Shown: positions 52,201-53,915 of the stretch, in pieces
How positions within the stretch are numbered: position 1 is the first letter of the stretch
How the letters are laid out: every line of letters starts with the position of its first letter
NCBI RefSeq assembly: GCF_001039355.2
Contig: NW_019774380.1
Location: 339,501-403,500 of the forward strand
Length of the DNA: 64,000 bases
DNA from: Lingula anatina
Lineage: Eukaryota > Brachiopoda > Lingulata > Lingulida > Lingulidae
Direction of reading: 5' to 3'
Program-made: the position numbers and the translations under genes
The notes under the pieces: model-generated
What the model saw: only the letters and a program-made list of their open reading frames with translations
What the model was told of the DNA's origin: nothing
The model's database searches: none

Positions 52201-52746
52201 AGGAGCCGTCAAAATGGGTGTGAAACAGAAAAGTGCACTAGTACCACACAATGTGTCATTTCTGTCATAATGAACACCAAAATATCAGACAACCTGTTCA
52301 TTGCTTTGATTTGAATCTTGACTACATATGGCTTGTGTTGGATTAAAAGTTTGCAAACTTTTTCAGTTGTTCCTTAAAAGTGATGAATAATGAAGTTATT
52401 AATTATATTGCATTTCCAGTCTCCTCCAAAAGGCCGCTACAAGCGCTCTCGTTCAACAGAGAACATCTTGGATGCCTCACGCAGTGGCGCCCCCAGTGGT
52501 GCGCGCTCTAGGATCGCAAGACAGTTGGGAAAGCTGGGGTTGCAGTCATCGCAAAGTATTAGCCGTTCTCCATCTATAAGTCCACGTCAGTCGCCAGCAA
52601 GGGAAAGCGATCCCCTGCAGAGATACAGCTCTGCGGAGTCAATTCAATCCATTACCAGCAATGAAGGGGCATCCCTGCTGAAAAAGGAAAGCAAAATTGC
52701 AAGGTCTGCAAATCATGGGAAGGGAATGGACTCAACAAGAATTTAA
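330..52746 (+). CDS. UNC80: UNC80, NALCN channel complex scaffold (5' end outside window)
   Basis: UNC80 is a very large cytoplasmic helical-repeat protein that pairs with UNC79 and holds the NALCN sodium-leak channel complex together at the neuronal membrane, setting resting excitability. Fifty-seven exons join without a frame break to 9,330 nt ending in TAA at 52744. Recognition rests on blocks I know from vertebrate UNC80: VVLKAV (exon 2), LDFLHAFLGFC (exon 4), FRRVALSGLLDS (exon 6), EAPVVARACLLLEC (exon 11), LWRFRYQGWCRLEEGA (exon 21), FFKDLKQTLKKEQCE (exon 27), LHRKPFVLQ (exon 33), RLDRMFNKV (exon 41). Their order matches the vertebrate protein from roughly residue 600 onward. The N-terminal part and promoter lie upstream. 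The last 10 exons are polar, Ser/Arg/acidic and poorly conserved, as expected for the UNC80 tail. Coordinates span introns; individual exons follow. No alignment was run. Confidence 0.96.
883..1021 (+). CDS. UNC80: UNC80 exon 2
   Basis: 139 nt, phase 0 to 1. Encodes DGCLNYVVVLKAVHSV and then ICERILSVL, a helical block corresponding to the vertebrate segment containing SVVLKAVYLVLNHD. Donor TAG|gtacgg. Confidence 0.92.
1213..1375 (+). CDS. UNC80: UNC80 exon 3
   Basis: 163 nt, phase 1 to 2. A very charged Lys/Glu run (KKEKKSDENKEKDGRKK) followed by the helix AVMTVHNLMLDTLFK. The vertebrate protein also has a charged low-complexity insert at this point. Confidence 0.9.
1824..2065 (+). CDS. UNC80: UNC80 exon 4
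   Basis: 242 nt, phase 2 to 1. Encodes VYKSLGCPNGCMDSYRGVP and ENLDFLHAFLGFC, matching vertebrate VKSLGCAYGCGEGHRG and DFLHALLGFC. Confidence 0.95.
2066..4375 (+). repeat. Intron 4 (2.3 kb) with 72-bp minisatellite
   Basis: AT-rich intron. Between about 2490 and 2700 an imperfect array has a period near 72 bp (for example GACATTGTGTTAGATGTGAC at 2562 and again at 2634). Its core GTGACATTGTGTTA is the reverse complement of the core of the array at about 13600-14150. The imperfect palindrome at 4180-4336 lies near the 3' end. Confidence 0.7.
4180..4336. mobile_element. MITE-like imperfect palindrome
   Basis: The two ends are imperfect inverted copies: CATTCAGAAC with GTGGATCAAATACGGC on the left, matched by the reverse complement of GCCATATTTGACCCTC and GTTCTGAATG on the right. 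The arms are about 45 bp and the whole about 157 bp. No clear target-site duplication. It ends about 40 bp before the exon 5 acceptor. Confidence 0.45.
4376..4563 (+). CDS. UNC80: UNC80 exon 5
   Basis: 188 nt, phase 1 to 0. Encodes EGLLINLIFKPLVTRLVES and ELHSHENI, equivalent to vertebrate EGIIVSAMFKSLITR and ELHSPENL. Donor ATT|gtaagt. Confidence 0.95.
4834..4988 (+). CDS. UNC80: UNC80 exon 6
   Basis: 155 nt, phase 0 to 2. Encodes GLYCDVRQLMHYIKEVHGG and FRRVALSGLLDS, nearly identical to vertebrate GLYCDIRQLVQFIKEAHG and FRRVALSALLDS. It is the source of the decayed copy in the next intron. Confidence 0.97.
5155..5240 (+). pseudogene. Decayed duplicate of UNC80 exon 6
   Basis: The stretch GTTTGCCAGCTAACGCACTA through CTTCTGGATTCCATGA repeats most of exon 6 (4850-4934). 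At least one single-base deletion and in-frame stops break it, and it lacks a usable donor. It lies about 300 bp downstream of exon 6 and just before the exon 7 acceptor. This is a relic of a tandem exon duplication, not a functional exon. Confidence 0.8.
5271..5394 (+). CDS. UNC80: UNC80 exon 7
   Basis: 124 nt, phase 2 to 0. Ser/Gly linker ending in the basic cluster ARRRRSLFKKKITK. Confidence 0.9.
5717..5876 (+). CDS. UNC80: UNC80 exon 8
   Basis: 160 nt, phase 0 to 1. Ser-rich disordered segment (LSPRLSLSGTEEDSP, then TPKRKFSKFQLS). Basic Ser motifs could be phosphorylation sites. Donor CTGA|gtgagt. Confidence 0.88.
6381..6584 (+). CDS. UNC80: UNC80 exon 9
   Basis: 204 nt, phase 1 to 1. 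Polar linker with the basic run LLGAKRKVEGGLFGRKR. Vertebrate UNC80 has comparable Arg/Lys-rich linkers in this region. Confidence 0.88.
7022..7064 (+). other. tRNA-like A-box fragment (SINE remnant?)
   Basis: TGGCTTAGTGGTAGAG fits the internal A-box of a tRNA gene, preceded by GCTGTGA. No B-box sits at tRNA spacing and no cloverleaf closes, so at most this is a relic of a tRNA-derived SINE. Confidence 0.3.
7103..7261. mobile_element. hAT-like MITE
   Basis: Ends CAGGGGTGAATCCAG and CAATCCGCCCCTG are imperfect terminal inverted repeats of the CAGGGGCGGATC type seen in many non-autonomous hAT elements. Both sides carry GTATC (7098-7102 and 7262-7266), possibly part of a target-site duplication. 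Length 159 bp, no coding capacity, inside intron 9. Confidence 0.6.
7933..8144 (+). CDS. UNC80: UNC80 exon 10
   Basis: 212 nt, phase 1 to 0. Encodes LRFSFLLDCCQPGSIPDPQ and AAVLDL, matching vertebrate FQFLLNCCEPGTIPDA and AAALDL. The first half is a divergent linker. Confidence 0.96.
8512..8724 (+). CDS. UNC80: UNC80 exon 11
   Basis: 213 nt, phase 0 to 0. Encodes EAPVVARACLLLECSYFVQR and GDWPTWMK, strongly conserved with vertebrate EAPVVARAALFLECARFVHR and GNWPEWMK. Confidence 0.97.
9208..9343 (+). CDS. UNC80: UNC80 exon 12
   Basis: 136 nt, phase 0 to 1. Encodes LGNRLEALISAENVDVYTL and then NDQEEDFLDE, corresponding to vertebrate EDEEEDFLDD. Confidence 0.95.
9681..9926 (+). CDS. UNC80: UNC80 exon 13
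   Basis: 246 nt, phase 1 to 1. Encodes CPYALKMLACQVLVEITTFL followed by RETYQFLPR, equivalent to vertebrate CPFALKMAACQLLLEITTFL and RETFSCLPR. The His/Ser-rich second half is variable. Confidence 0.97.
10062..10124. other. Pre-miRNA-like hairpin in intron 13
   Basis: Arms 10062-10085 and 10101-10124 pair over 24 positions with one mismatch and two possible G-U pairs, around a 15-nt loop. Size and shape resemble a small miRNA precursor. The arms do not match a miRNA I recognise, so expression is unknown. Confidence 0.4.
10226..10363 (+). CDS. UNC80: UNC80 exon 14
   Basis: 138 nt, phase 1 to 1. Encodes DRKISFAVYAHDKSDSDRS, aligning with vertebrate ERKISFAGVLDENEDSKDS. Confidence 0.95.
10947..11069 (+). 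CDS. UNC80: UNC80 exon 15
   Basis: 123 nt, phase 1 to 1. Basic linker RRASQGKKLLRKPKKG. It starts at CTTCAG|GCC and ends at GGGA|gtgagt. Low conservation, but the frame is required to reach exon 16. Confidence 0.88.
11651..11817 (+). CDS. UNC80: UNC80 exon 16
   Basis: 167 nt, phase 1 to 0. Basic start (VKRRGSSRRRKVS), then a long acidic run, then QQNYSLDMPWLK, which corresponds to vertebrate NYHRNMSWLHV. Confidence 0.93.
12250..12492 (+). CDS. UNC80: UNC80 exon 17
   Basis: 243 nt, phase 0 to 0. Encodes NQSNYICEHQGFCHMYCFER and RRSCIRLMNAVQRVY, a Cys/His-rich patch equivalent to vertebrate NQQSFICTHVDYCHPHCYLH and RSCARLVRAIKLLY. Conserved spacing of Cys and His suggests a structural, possibly metal-binding, cluster. 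Confidence 0.96.
13600..14150. repeat. 22-bp minisatellite array
   Basis: Tandem imperfect copies of a 22-bp unit containing AACACAATGTCACTTCACAA, clearest at 13785-14020 and degenerating on both sides. The same core appears in reverse orientation at 2490-2700 and as fragments at about 27495 and 37945-38030. Confidence 0.85.
14161..14431. mobile_element. Fold-back MITE with arms of about 110 bp
   Basis: GAGGGTATTCACGACAGATT at the left end matches the reverse complement of the right end, AATGCCCTC preceded by GATCATCCGTTGTG. The similarity runs through AGCTGACTAATC on the left and GATTAGTTAGCT on the right, giving arms of about 110 bp around a centre of about 50 bp. ATA flanks both ends. No ORF. 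Confidence 0.7.
16640..16822 (+). CDS. UNC80: UNC80 exon 18
   Basis: 183 nt, phase 0 to 0. Lys/Glu-rich helix (VEEKERKEKKPKQDS) ending MLKYIKTQ, matching vertebrate GMLKYIRLQ. Confidence 0.95.
17290..17428 (+). CDS. UNC80: UNC80 exon 19
   Basis: 139 nt, phase 0 to 1. Encodes NKSVPILTQEHLIEMLPVAW then ELLLESDQEVAAAA, aligning with vertebrate KAAPILTEEMYGDIQPAAWELLLSMDE. Confidence 0.96.
17735..17843 (+). CDS. UNC80: UNC80 exon 20
   Basis: 109 nt, phase 1 to 2. Encodes LVASVKVKHEVEALMMREL and RINAIL, equivalent to vertebrate CAVKVPEAVSDMLMSEF and RLNAVL. Confidence 0.95.
18076..18283 (+). CDS. UNC80: UNC80 exon 21
   Basis: 208 nt, phase 2 to 0. Encodes FHALWRFRYQGWCRLEEGAH and PPSIDFTVPSPTIGLPSA, one of the best-conserved UNC80 blocks (vertebrate FHTLWRFRYQVWPRMEEGAQ, PPSINFTLPSPVLGMPS). 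Confidence 0.98.
18684..18870 (+). CDS. UNC80: UNC80 exon 22
   Basis: 187 nt, phase 0 to 1. Long charged helix (RRKQQQEMIYKALLAEEDRK), then AAYEPALHHG, corresponding to vertebrate QACYEPTCTPN. Donor GAAG|gtgggt. Confidence 0.94.
18871..21008 (+). repeat. Intron 22 (2.1 kb) with TGACCT repeats
   Basis: AT-rich intron. Simple repeats: (TTTA)n at about 19503-19526, (TTTTG)n at about 20180-20205 and TG-rich sequence at 20285-20330. At 20760-20955 about eight TGACCTTG/TGACC motifs cluster in one orientation, immediately before exon 23. Confidence 0.7.
21009..21170 (+). CDS. UNC80: UNC80 exon 23
   Basis: 162 nt, phase 1 to 1 (symmetric). Encodes AARRMSVAPMAMTRNLQVR and SSALWTKSPLTSAVVTT, comparable to vertebrate ASRRLSVSPS and SVWSVRSAVS. 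The ARRMSV motif fits a basophilic kinase site. Confidence 0.93.
21171..24599 (+). other. Intron 23 (3.4 kb)
   Basis: AT-rich, with a poly-T tract at about 21342-21367 and the MITE-like element at 21719-21988. A 13-nt stretch at 24442-24454 has flanking AG and GT but would break the frame. No exon was accepted. Confidence 0.75.
21719..21988. mobile_element. MITE-like element, TIR GGCYCYATTTCACAAA
   Basis: Left end GGCCCCATTTCACAAAGCTT and the reverse complement of the right end, GGCTCTATTTCACAAAATGT, form imperfect terminal inverted repeats, with a second inner match (TTTAAAC region). About 270 bp, no ORF; the flanks give no clear target duplication. Confidence 0.6.
24600..24740 (+). CDS. 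UNC80: UNC80 exon 24
   Basis: 141 nt, phase 1 to 1. Encodes PVFPSVICTASVPIIHLLED and VEVSTEGIS, aligning with vertebrate AVFPACICAAVLPIVHLMED and GEVREDGVA. Confidence 0.97.
25178..25240 (+). repeat. (TTA)n microsatellite at exon 25 acceptor
   Basis: About 20 uninterrupted TTA units run to within 8 nt of the AG at 25247-25248 and form most of the region where a polypyrimidine tract should be. Confidence 0.95.
25249..25436 (+). CDS. UNC80: UNC80 exon 25
   Basis: 188 nt, phase 1 to 0. Encodes VIWLCLVEDPALFLRHFLEK and QTGHILFNYL, matching vertebrate VLWNCLIEDPSTVLRHFLEK and QTSHILFNYL. The leucine run that precedes it in this frame is the intronic microsatellite, not protein. Confidence 0.98.
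25687..25770 (+). CDS. UNC80: UNC80 exon 26
   Basis: 84 nt, phase 0 to 0. Encodes VGYIMFNVRAPSEGTVESTS then RVLSILWM, equivalent to vertebrate VGLIMYFVRTPCEWGMDAIS. Confidence 0.96.
25941..26009 (+). CDS. UNC80: UNC80 exon 27
   Basis: 69 nt, phase 0 to 0. Encodes YVDGIFFKDLKQTLKKEQCE, almost identical to vertebrate YVEGLFFKDLKQTMKKEQCE. Confidence 0.98.
26131..26458 (+). repeat. 164-bp tandem duplication across exon 28 acceptor
   Basis: Two copies, 26131-26294 and 26295-26458, differ at only a few positions. Each contains the intron end, a TTCAG acceptor and the first 58 nt of exon 28. The upstream copy (acceptor AG at 26235-26236) has no exon end or donor and reads into TGA, so it is a decoy 3' splice site. 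Confidence 0.95.
26401..26499 (+). CDS. UNC80: UNC80 exon 28
   Basis: 99 nt, phase 0 to 0. Encodes LMVTANVPSAKKILIHGPDL and IPSQLPVHE, corresponding to vertebrate LLVTASMPGTKTLVVHGQN and IPTQLPVHE. The donor GAG|gtttgt is weak. The downstream duplicate copy is the complete one. Confidence 0.96.
26928..27024 (+). CDS. UNC80: UNC80 exon 29
   Basis: 97 nt, phase 0 to 1. Encodes DTQFCTLLQDSLDFFNIPEE then YFLVDVRT, equivalent to vertebrate DTQFEALLKECLEFFNIPES and YFLMDKRW. Confidence 0.97.
27157..27300. mobile_element. 144-bp MITE with 17-bp perfect TIRs and 9-bp TSD
   Basis: TACCCTCTACCAGGGTG at 27157-27173 is repeated in perfect inverted form at 27284-27300. The 9-bp direct repeat CAAATAATA flanks both sides (27148-27156 and 27301-27309). 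A 9-bp duplication is typical of Mutator-like elements. Non-coding, inside intron 29. Confidence 0.88.
27351..27472 (+). CDS. UNC80: UNC80 exon 30
   Basis: 122 nt, phase 1 to 0. Encodes NSYVRDFYFFKRNQYPQLSM and VHMNPNDAYGKLQMQ, equivalent to vertebrate KTYVRDIYPFRRSVSPQLNL and VHMHPEKGQELIQKQ. Its second half is duplicated in exon 30b. Confidence 0.96.
28128..28691. other. Assembly gap (564 N)
   Basis: N run flanked on both sides by poly-T, inside UNC80 intron 30 between exon 30 and candidate exon 30b. Confidence 1.
29184..29258 (+). CDS. UNC80: UNC80 alternative exon 30b, partial copy of exon 30
   Basis: 75 nt open in phase 0 to 0, flanked by TTTTCTCAAG and AAG|gtagtg. It encodes KTEIYPELAMVRLDTQKAF then SALQHK. 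YPELAMVRLDTQKAFSALQ lines up with exon 30 YPQLSMVHMNPNDAYGKLQ: about 8 of 21 identical, the rest mostly conservative, with the same 3' boundary and phase. A second AG at 29189-29190 gives a 68-nt version whose phase fits a direct join from exon 29, skipping exon 30. It could be a cassette insertion or an alternative to exon 30. Coding constraint without stops argues against a dead copy. Confidence 0.65.
29301..29509. mobile_element. Repeat family A (MITE), copy 1
   Basis: About 209 bp with terminal inverted repeats: CCCATAGATTTTAGATCGAT at the left, against GGTCGATCTAATCTATGG at the right. Internal landmarks are GGGGAGTCTCACTAGATTAC, GGGGGTAATTAA and CCCCCAGGGAGTTAGGTCGA. Three more copies lie in this window. 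Confidence 0.88.
31594..31683 (+). CDS. UNC80: UNC80 exon 31
   Basis: 90 nt, phase 0 to 0. Encodes LKFAEVGKVMATFSILTSHQ, matching vertebrate RKLEEVGRVLFLISLTQK. Confidence 0.95.
31902..32239 (+). CDS. UNC80: UNC80 exon 32
   Basis: 338 nt, phase 0 to 2, the second-longest exon here. Encodes LLKLPSFPRKALEAEFGMY, FFLNVINGALLLQCEDTALF and INAARKFKHIFA, matching vertebrate LLRLPSFPRSAIDAEFSLF and LFLNVFNGALILHPEDSALL. Helical-repeat core. Confidence 0.98.
32560..32689 (+). CDS. UNC80: UNC80 exon 33
   Basis: 130 nt, phase 2 to 0. Encodes IMPTIMRVYSNNQNNPVL and FACKQFFILHRKPFVLQ, matching vertebrate ILPTMLQVYSDYESNPQL and FACHQFYILHRKPFVLQ. Confidence 0.98.
32985..33050 (+). CDS. UNC80: UNC80 exon 34
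   Basis: 66 nt, phase 0 to 0. Encodes MFGSIASSLNVGPLFATPTG, the counterpart of vertebrate LFASVAPLLEFPD. Confidence 0.92.
33423..33530 (+). CDS. UNC80: UNC80 exon 35
   Basis: 108 nt, phase 0 to 0. Encodes HLFEMLLALEGDCPDEMDIL and ELVEGEMPLKAL, equivalent to vertebrate LFDLLQSLEGETTDILDILE and KAEKPLKSL. Confidence 0.96.
33566..33719. mobile_element. hAT-like MITE
   Basis: Ends CAGGGCTCCGTAACTCGAAA and TTTGAGTTATGGAGCCCTG are inverted repeats of about 20 bp; the flanking GAC/GTC extends the palindrome. 154 bp, non-coding, in intron 35. CAGGG...CCCTG termini suggest hAT ancestry; no certain 8-bp duplication is visible. Confidence 0.65.
33932..34042 (+). CDS. UNC80: UNC80 exon 36
   Basis: 111 nt, phase 0 to 0. 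Encodes DFCYADEPDSLTMLECINMC and VTVVAYASDSVRG, aligning with vertebrate DFCYGNEDLTFSISEAIKLC and VTVVAYAPESFR. Confidence 0.97.
34266..34414 (+). CDS. UNC80: UNC80 exon 37
   Basis: 149 nt, phase 0 to 2. Encodes TILDALLPQYLQHIRPAKKN and VSMRALITSCDALT, corresponding to vertebrate LEALVPCYLQKMKR and SLQALLYSVEVLT. Confidence 0.95.
34940..35056 (+). CDS. UNC80: UNC80 exon 38
   Basis: 117 nt, phase 2 to 2 (symmetric). Encodes RNMSGQQKHLEVVSSGAKPV and HLFADRDSVDLNT. Aligns with vertebrate RPMTAPQMSRCDQGHKG only loosely; the frame is continuous. Confidence 0.9.
35542..35746 (+). CDS. UNC80: UNC80 exon 39
   Basis: 205 nt, phase 2 to 0. Encodes EYRQPRDSLLCVAAEYYTTC and ELFDIKAHT, equivalent to vertebrate EFRRPRESLLNICTEFYKHC and ELLDVKSHM. 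Confidence 0.97.
36074..36133 (+). repeat. (CA)n microsatellite
   Basis: About 28 CA units, interrupted once by CG, in UNC80 intron 39. Confidence 0.97.
36247..36326 (+). CDS. UNC80: UNC80 exon 40
   Basis: 80 nt, phase 0 to 2. Encodes RLAEIAHTLLKLAPYDPCTM and RGLQ, matching vertebrate RLAEIAHSLLKLAPYDTQTM and RGLR. Confidence 0.97.
36465..36509 (+). repeat. (TTTA)n microsatellite at exon 41 acceptor
   Basis: About 11 TTTA units end 5 nt before the AG at 36514-36515, so the repeat supplies the T-rich tract of the splice site. Confidence 0.93.
36516..36679 (+). CDS. UNC80: UNC80 exon 41 (GC donor)
   Basis: 164 nt, phase 2 to 1. Encodes LPLTDWSHEKIRPALHLLLK and RLDRMFNKV, matching vertebrate LPITDWTAEAVRPALILILK and RLDRMFNKI. 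Frame and homology place the donor at GAGAG|gcaaga, a GC-AG intron. No nearby GT gives the correct phase. Confidence 0.95.
37108..37163 (+). CDS. UNC80: UNC80 exon 42
   Basis: 56 nt, phase 1 to 0. Encodes GLYLTLSNYPSLAFIPYMK, equivalent to vertebrate GVCLTLQRQPIISFLPHLR. Confidence 0.95.
37215..37252 (+). repeat. (TTA)n microsatellite at exon 43 acceptor
   Basis: About 12 TTA units end at TTTCAG (AG 37255-37256) and make up the T-rich tract of the short 93-nt intron 42. Confidence 0.93.
37257..37409 (+). CDS. UNC80: UNC80 exon 43
   Basis: 153 nt, phase 0 to 0. Encodes PVINVCLGILLSEDKPEG and SSVVKLVAMQMAALG, aligning with vertebrate SLINVCVNLVMG and TAVVRLVALQIQALK. The chosen donor is GGG|gtgagg at 37410. 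Confidence 0.95.
37388..37530 (+). repeat. 65-bp tandem duplication of exon 43 end and donor
   Basis: GCAGATGGCAGCACTTGGGG, the donor and 40 nt of intron recur with a 65-bp period (37391, 37456, then a partial copy at 37521). The second donor at 37475 would add TAG-containing sequence in frame, so the first donor must be used for full-length protein. Confidence 0.93.
37689..37809 (+). CDS. UNC80: UNC80 exon 44
   Basis: 121 nt, phase 0 to 1. Encodes EKTQNVLMNFIVPLCIRVGA then GRK, corresponding to vertebrate EGMLLNLLIPFVLTVGSGSK. Confidence 0.95.
38154..38372 (+). CDS. UNC80: UNC80 exon 45
   Basis: 219 nt, phase 1 to 1. Encodes ISYALTIILNTLVPPVKVP, equivalent to vertebrate VQLLLQTVINVLLPPRII, then a variable Ser-rich stretch. 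Confidence 0.94.
38585..38680 (+). CDS. UNC80: UNC80 exon 46
   Basis: 96 nt, phase 1 to 1 (symmetric). Encodes LKVLIVCFPKELSLEWQRIA and CIKEIGHKMI, matching vertebrate LKVILVCFERQLGSQWYWLS and VKEMALRKV. Confidence 0.96.
38681..38885 (+). repeat. 68-bp minisatellite repeating the exon 46 donor
   Basis: About three copies of a 68-bp unit begin exactly at the exon 46 donor: GTAAGACATG (38681), GTAAGTCGTG (38749) and GTAAGTAATG (38817). Each later copy is preceded by TTCCAGG, so it looks like a splice donor after an exon-like end. Landmark: CATTCATGGTATGATAT. Confidence 0.92.
39078..39417. mobile_element. 340-bp MITE flanked by TTAA
   Basis: Ends AGGGATAATAAGTCTTCGT and ACGAAGAATTATTATCCCT form a 19-bp inverted repeat with one mismatch. 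TTAA flanks both sides (39074-39077 and 39418-39421), the target duplication used by piggyBac-type transposases. No ORF; inside intron 46. Confidence 0.8.
39635..39683 (+). repeat. (TTTA)n microsatellite at exon 47 acceptor
   Basis: TTTA units, interrupted once by AA, run into TTTCCAG (AG 39686-39687). Confidence 0.92.
39688..39776 (+). CDS. UNC80: UNC80 exon 47
   Basis: 89 nt, phase 1 to 0. Encodes GGAALWRFMDFVVTIRSPLF then VLLQSFIKYK, matching vertebrate GGLALWDFLDFIVRTRIPIF and VLLRPFIQCK. The donor AAG|gtttga is weak. Confidence 0.97.
40168..40330 (+). CDS. UNC80: UNC80 exon 48
   Basis: 163 nt, phase 0 to 1. Encodes EIEFQLQQLVASKVKSFSLA and ELANELRQIKEELIHY, the counterpart of vertebrate ARQHIADQLERRFIPRPLCK and LIAEFNSELKILKEAVH. 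Last clearly conserved block. Confidence 0.94.
40331..42159 (+). other. Intron 48 (1.8 kb)
   Basis: AT-rich. It contains candidate microexon 48b (40539-40571) and a 25-bp unit repeated twice at about 41831-41880 (ATGATACTTATGTTGAAAAG). Nothing else recognised. Confidence 0.75.
40539..40571 (+). CDS. UNC80: UNC80 candidate poly-His microexon 48b
   Basis: 33 nt, phase 1 to 1, between ATCTCTGCAG and GAG|gtatgg. In frame it adds DHHHHHHHYRR, with seven histidines in a row. It derives from an (ATC)n microsatellite that ends in a good donor. Both splice sites and the symmetric phase fit a cassette exon, but inclusion cannot be known without RNA. Confidence 0.5.
42160..42309 (+). CDS. UNC80: UNC80 exon 49
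   Basis: 150 nt, phase 1 to 1. Encodes FNDRRRSTLKFAIVHENQS and FQVPGVKRLSKK. Start of the variable C-terminal tail. Confidence 0.88.
42310..43464 (+). other. Intron 49 (1.15 kb)
   Basis: AT-rich; nothing recognised beyond short A/T runs. Confidence 0.7.
43465..43629 (+). CDS. UNC80: UNC80 exon 50
   Basis: 165 nt, phase 1 to 1. Encodes ASRSSSTKTRHSINDDSPHW and a basic helix RIKVAEANRILDKFRK. Tail region, no strong vertebrate match. Confidence 0.88.
43976..44032 (+). repeat. (TTTA)n microsatellite
   Basis: Imperfect TTTA/TTCA units in intron 50, about 150 bp before exon 51 and just before the 38-bp hairpin. Confidence 0.85.
44072..44161. repeat. Perfect 38-bp inverted repeat (hairpin)
   Basis: 44072-44109 and 44124-44161 are exact reverse complements (38 of 38) around a 14-nt loop. 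The right arm ends 24 nt before the first base of exon 51, so the RNA hairpin would sit right at the branch-point region. Possible origins are a fold-back duplication, a dsRNA precursor or an assembly artefact. Confidence 0.95.
44186..44329 (+). CDS. UNC80: UNC80 exon 51
   Basis: 144 nt, phase 1 to 1. Encodes SPTRVLQRQPSVFHTAYIAK and VCDELDDILFETLEDLEPQ: a basic Ser motif, then an acidic helix. Confidence 0.9.
44330..46696 (+). other. Intron 51 (2.4 kb)
   Basis: AT-rich. It holds a C19 tract at about 46055-46073, repeat family A copy 2 (46192-46399) and an A-rich/AAAG tract at 46510-46567. No exon accepted. Confidence 0.75.
46192..46399. mobile_element. Repeat family A (MITE), copy 2
   Basis: Same landmarks as copy 1. 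Ends CATTCCCATAGATTTTAGAT and ATCTAATCTCTGGGAATG, about 208 bp, with GATCGATC in both subterminal regions. Confidence 0.88.
46697..47044 (+). CDS. UNC80: UNC80 exon 52
   Basis: 348 nt, phase 1 to 1, the longest exon here. Polar tail: RRERISQESVYTIARETVEE, then acidic runs (DDREDDDDDEGE) and DEYFSG. Donor TCAG|gtttgt is weak. Confidence 0.9.
47378..47429. repeat. 22-bp inverted repeat (hairpin) in intron 52
   Basis: 47378-47399 (AAACTGGTTTGGAAATGGAA...) and 47408-47429 pair over 22 positions with one G-U wobble and an 8-nt loop. Confidence 0.85.
48117..48395 (+). CDS. UNC80: UNC80 exon 53
   Basis: 279 nt, phase 1 to 1. Basic first part (RQRHNRVYHRGKLVRHKAS), then a Gln/Glu-rich part EEEQGQQNIGQGQNEVTEC. 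The DNA at 48311-48366 is built of AGGTCA/AAGGTCA motifs. Confidence 0.9.
49620..49960. repeat. Minisatellite, 33-bp unit
   Basis: GATTGTGATATTGCTCTTGG followed by AGTGATATCATTG is repeated exactly three times (about 49780-49880) inside a longer degenerate array. It creates long open frames on both strands that are repeat artefacts. Confidence 0.9.
50310..50354. other. Assembly gap (45 N) between G and C tracts
   Basis: G17 with a terminal C on the left and C15 on the right. The reversal of strand composition suggests a G/C homopolymer region that reads could not cross. Confidence 1.
50798..51036 (+). CDS. UNC80: UNC80 exon 54
   Basis: 239 nt, phase 1 to 0. Encodes a basic segment RADFKSRKTFKVKRMGTKAF and SRRSQNRDRER, comparable in character to the Arg-rich vertebrate tail. 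Confidence 0.9.
51403..51511 (+). CDS. UNC80: UNC80 exon 55
   Basis: 109 nt, phase 0 to 1. Acidic VEMQELKEIATECVTEQVVP then EDSVAEPVAQF. Donor TTCA|gtgagt. Confidence 0.88.
51792..52000 (+). CDS. UNC80: UNC80 exon 56
   Basis: 209 nt, phase 1 to 0. Encodes GSGIISSPVLEDIPEGLQQR and MAVSKSHTELHGELTLAQ. Ser-rich tail. Confidence 0.88.
52420..52746 (+). CDS. UNC80: UNC80 exon 57, terminal coding exon
   Basis: 327 nt including TAA. Ser/Arg-rich: YKRSRSTENILDASRSGAPS, LQSSQSISRSPSISPRQSP and SAESIQSITSNEGASLL, ending GKGMDSTRI. The repeated RS/SP motifs are likely phosphosites (inference). Confidence 0.92.
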   Translation, partial: SPPKGRYKRSRSTENILDASRSGAPSGARSRIARQLGKLGLQSSQSISRSPSISPRQSPARESDPLQRYSSAESIQSITSNEGASLLKKESKIARSANHGKGMDSTRI

Positions 52747-52973
52747 GGAATCCTACAGTTGAGTTAAAGAATTTATGATATGTACACAGACAGAAAAACA
52801 AAATTTCGAGGGACCCCAATTGAATATTGGGATTTGACATCCTCTAAAAAAGAAGTGTGGTGCCTGTACTCTGATTGCTTTTAGTTAAACATCAGTTTGG
52901 GATTACAAAATGGACAATACGTGTTACATGATACTTTCAATAATAATGATATTCTTACTTAGAGCTTAAAATG

Positions 52974-53146
52974 CAGGCCTGTAGCCAGGGGGTTTGGGAA
53001 GTTCAAAAGAACTGCCACTTTTGCTGATAAAAGGTTCCCTCTGGGTAAAATCTGATCTTGGTACATTAAGTTTTTATGGTTAAAGGTCTACTTTGTCAGA
53101 AAAAAAAAACTCCCCCCCCCCTTTGGAATTGCTGGCTACGGGCCTG
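52974..53146. mobile_element. MITE, ends CAGGCCTGTAGCCAG / CTGGCTACGGGCCTG
   Basis: Fifteen-bp inverted terminal repeats with one mismatch (CAGGCCTGTAGCCAG against CAGGCCCGTAGCCAG). It contains an A-tract and a C-tract near the right end and is 173 bp long. A right-end relative lies at about 62757-62814. Confidence 0.72.
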
Positions 53147-53215
53147 TGATGCATACAATGTTCCATTTATAAGCATAACAATCTCAACAATGGTGAGATC
53201 AGTACGTACATGTAA

Positions 53216-53479
53216 AATTTTTTCTGTGGGGAAATTTGATATTATTTATGGTGGAAGAAAGTAGAAAATGAACAAAGCAGGCAGTGGGTTAAAAATTATG
53301 TTGAAATAAACTTATGGGAGACAACAGATCTTACAACACATATATAATGCTTAATATTTTTCTGTGGAGGAAATTGATAGTATTCATGGAGGAAGAAAGT
53401 AGAATATGAGCAAAGCAGGCAGTGGGTAAAAATTGTTGTAGGAAGACAACAGGTCTTATGACACTGATGTTATGCTTAC
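53216..53479 (+). repeat. 138-bp tandem duplication
   Basis: TTTTTCTGTGG...GGAGGAAGAAAGTAGAAT...GCAAAGCAGGCAGTGGG occurs twice, at about 53216-53353 and 53354-53479, moderately diverged. The first copy contains AATAAA (53305-53310); the second has lost it through a small deletion. Confidence 0.85.
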
Positions 53480-53915
53480 TATGAGGTCAGAATCTCTTCC
53501 CTTCTATTACAGTGCTTCTTTTTGTAGGAGCCATTATACACATATTTATTATAGTTATATTTCTTATATAGCAGTACTTTTTACTTATTATTTTTGTCAA
53601 GTTTAGTTTTATTCTTTGGGCACTTTTGTGTAGCATTTTATCTTTTTTTGAGGTAATATTGTTCTTTTTTAAAGTCACAAATCAAAGGCTAGATATCTTT
53701 CAGCTATTGTTTCTGTCAATGTAATATAAGGCATTTGATAAAAAAGAAACTTAGTTAAAACCCTTGTATTAATTCTTCACTCTATTTATCTTCAGCCACA
53801 TTAGGTCTTTATGCATTTACATATATGCTTATCAGTCATTTGCAACACTTCAATTCAACATATTTTATAAGATTCATGTTACCAGTAATATTAATAATGC
53901 ATGCACACACATACA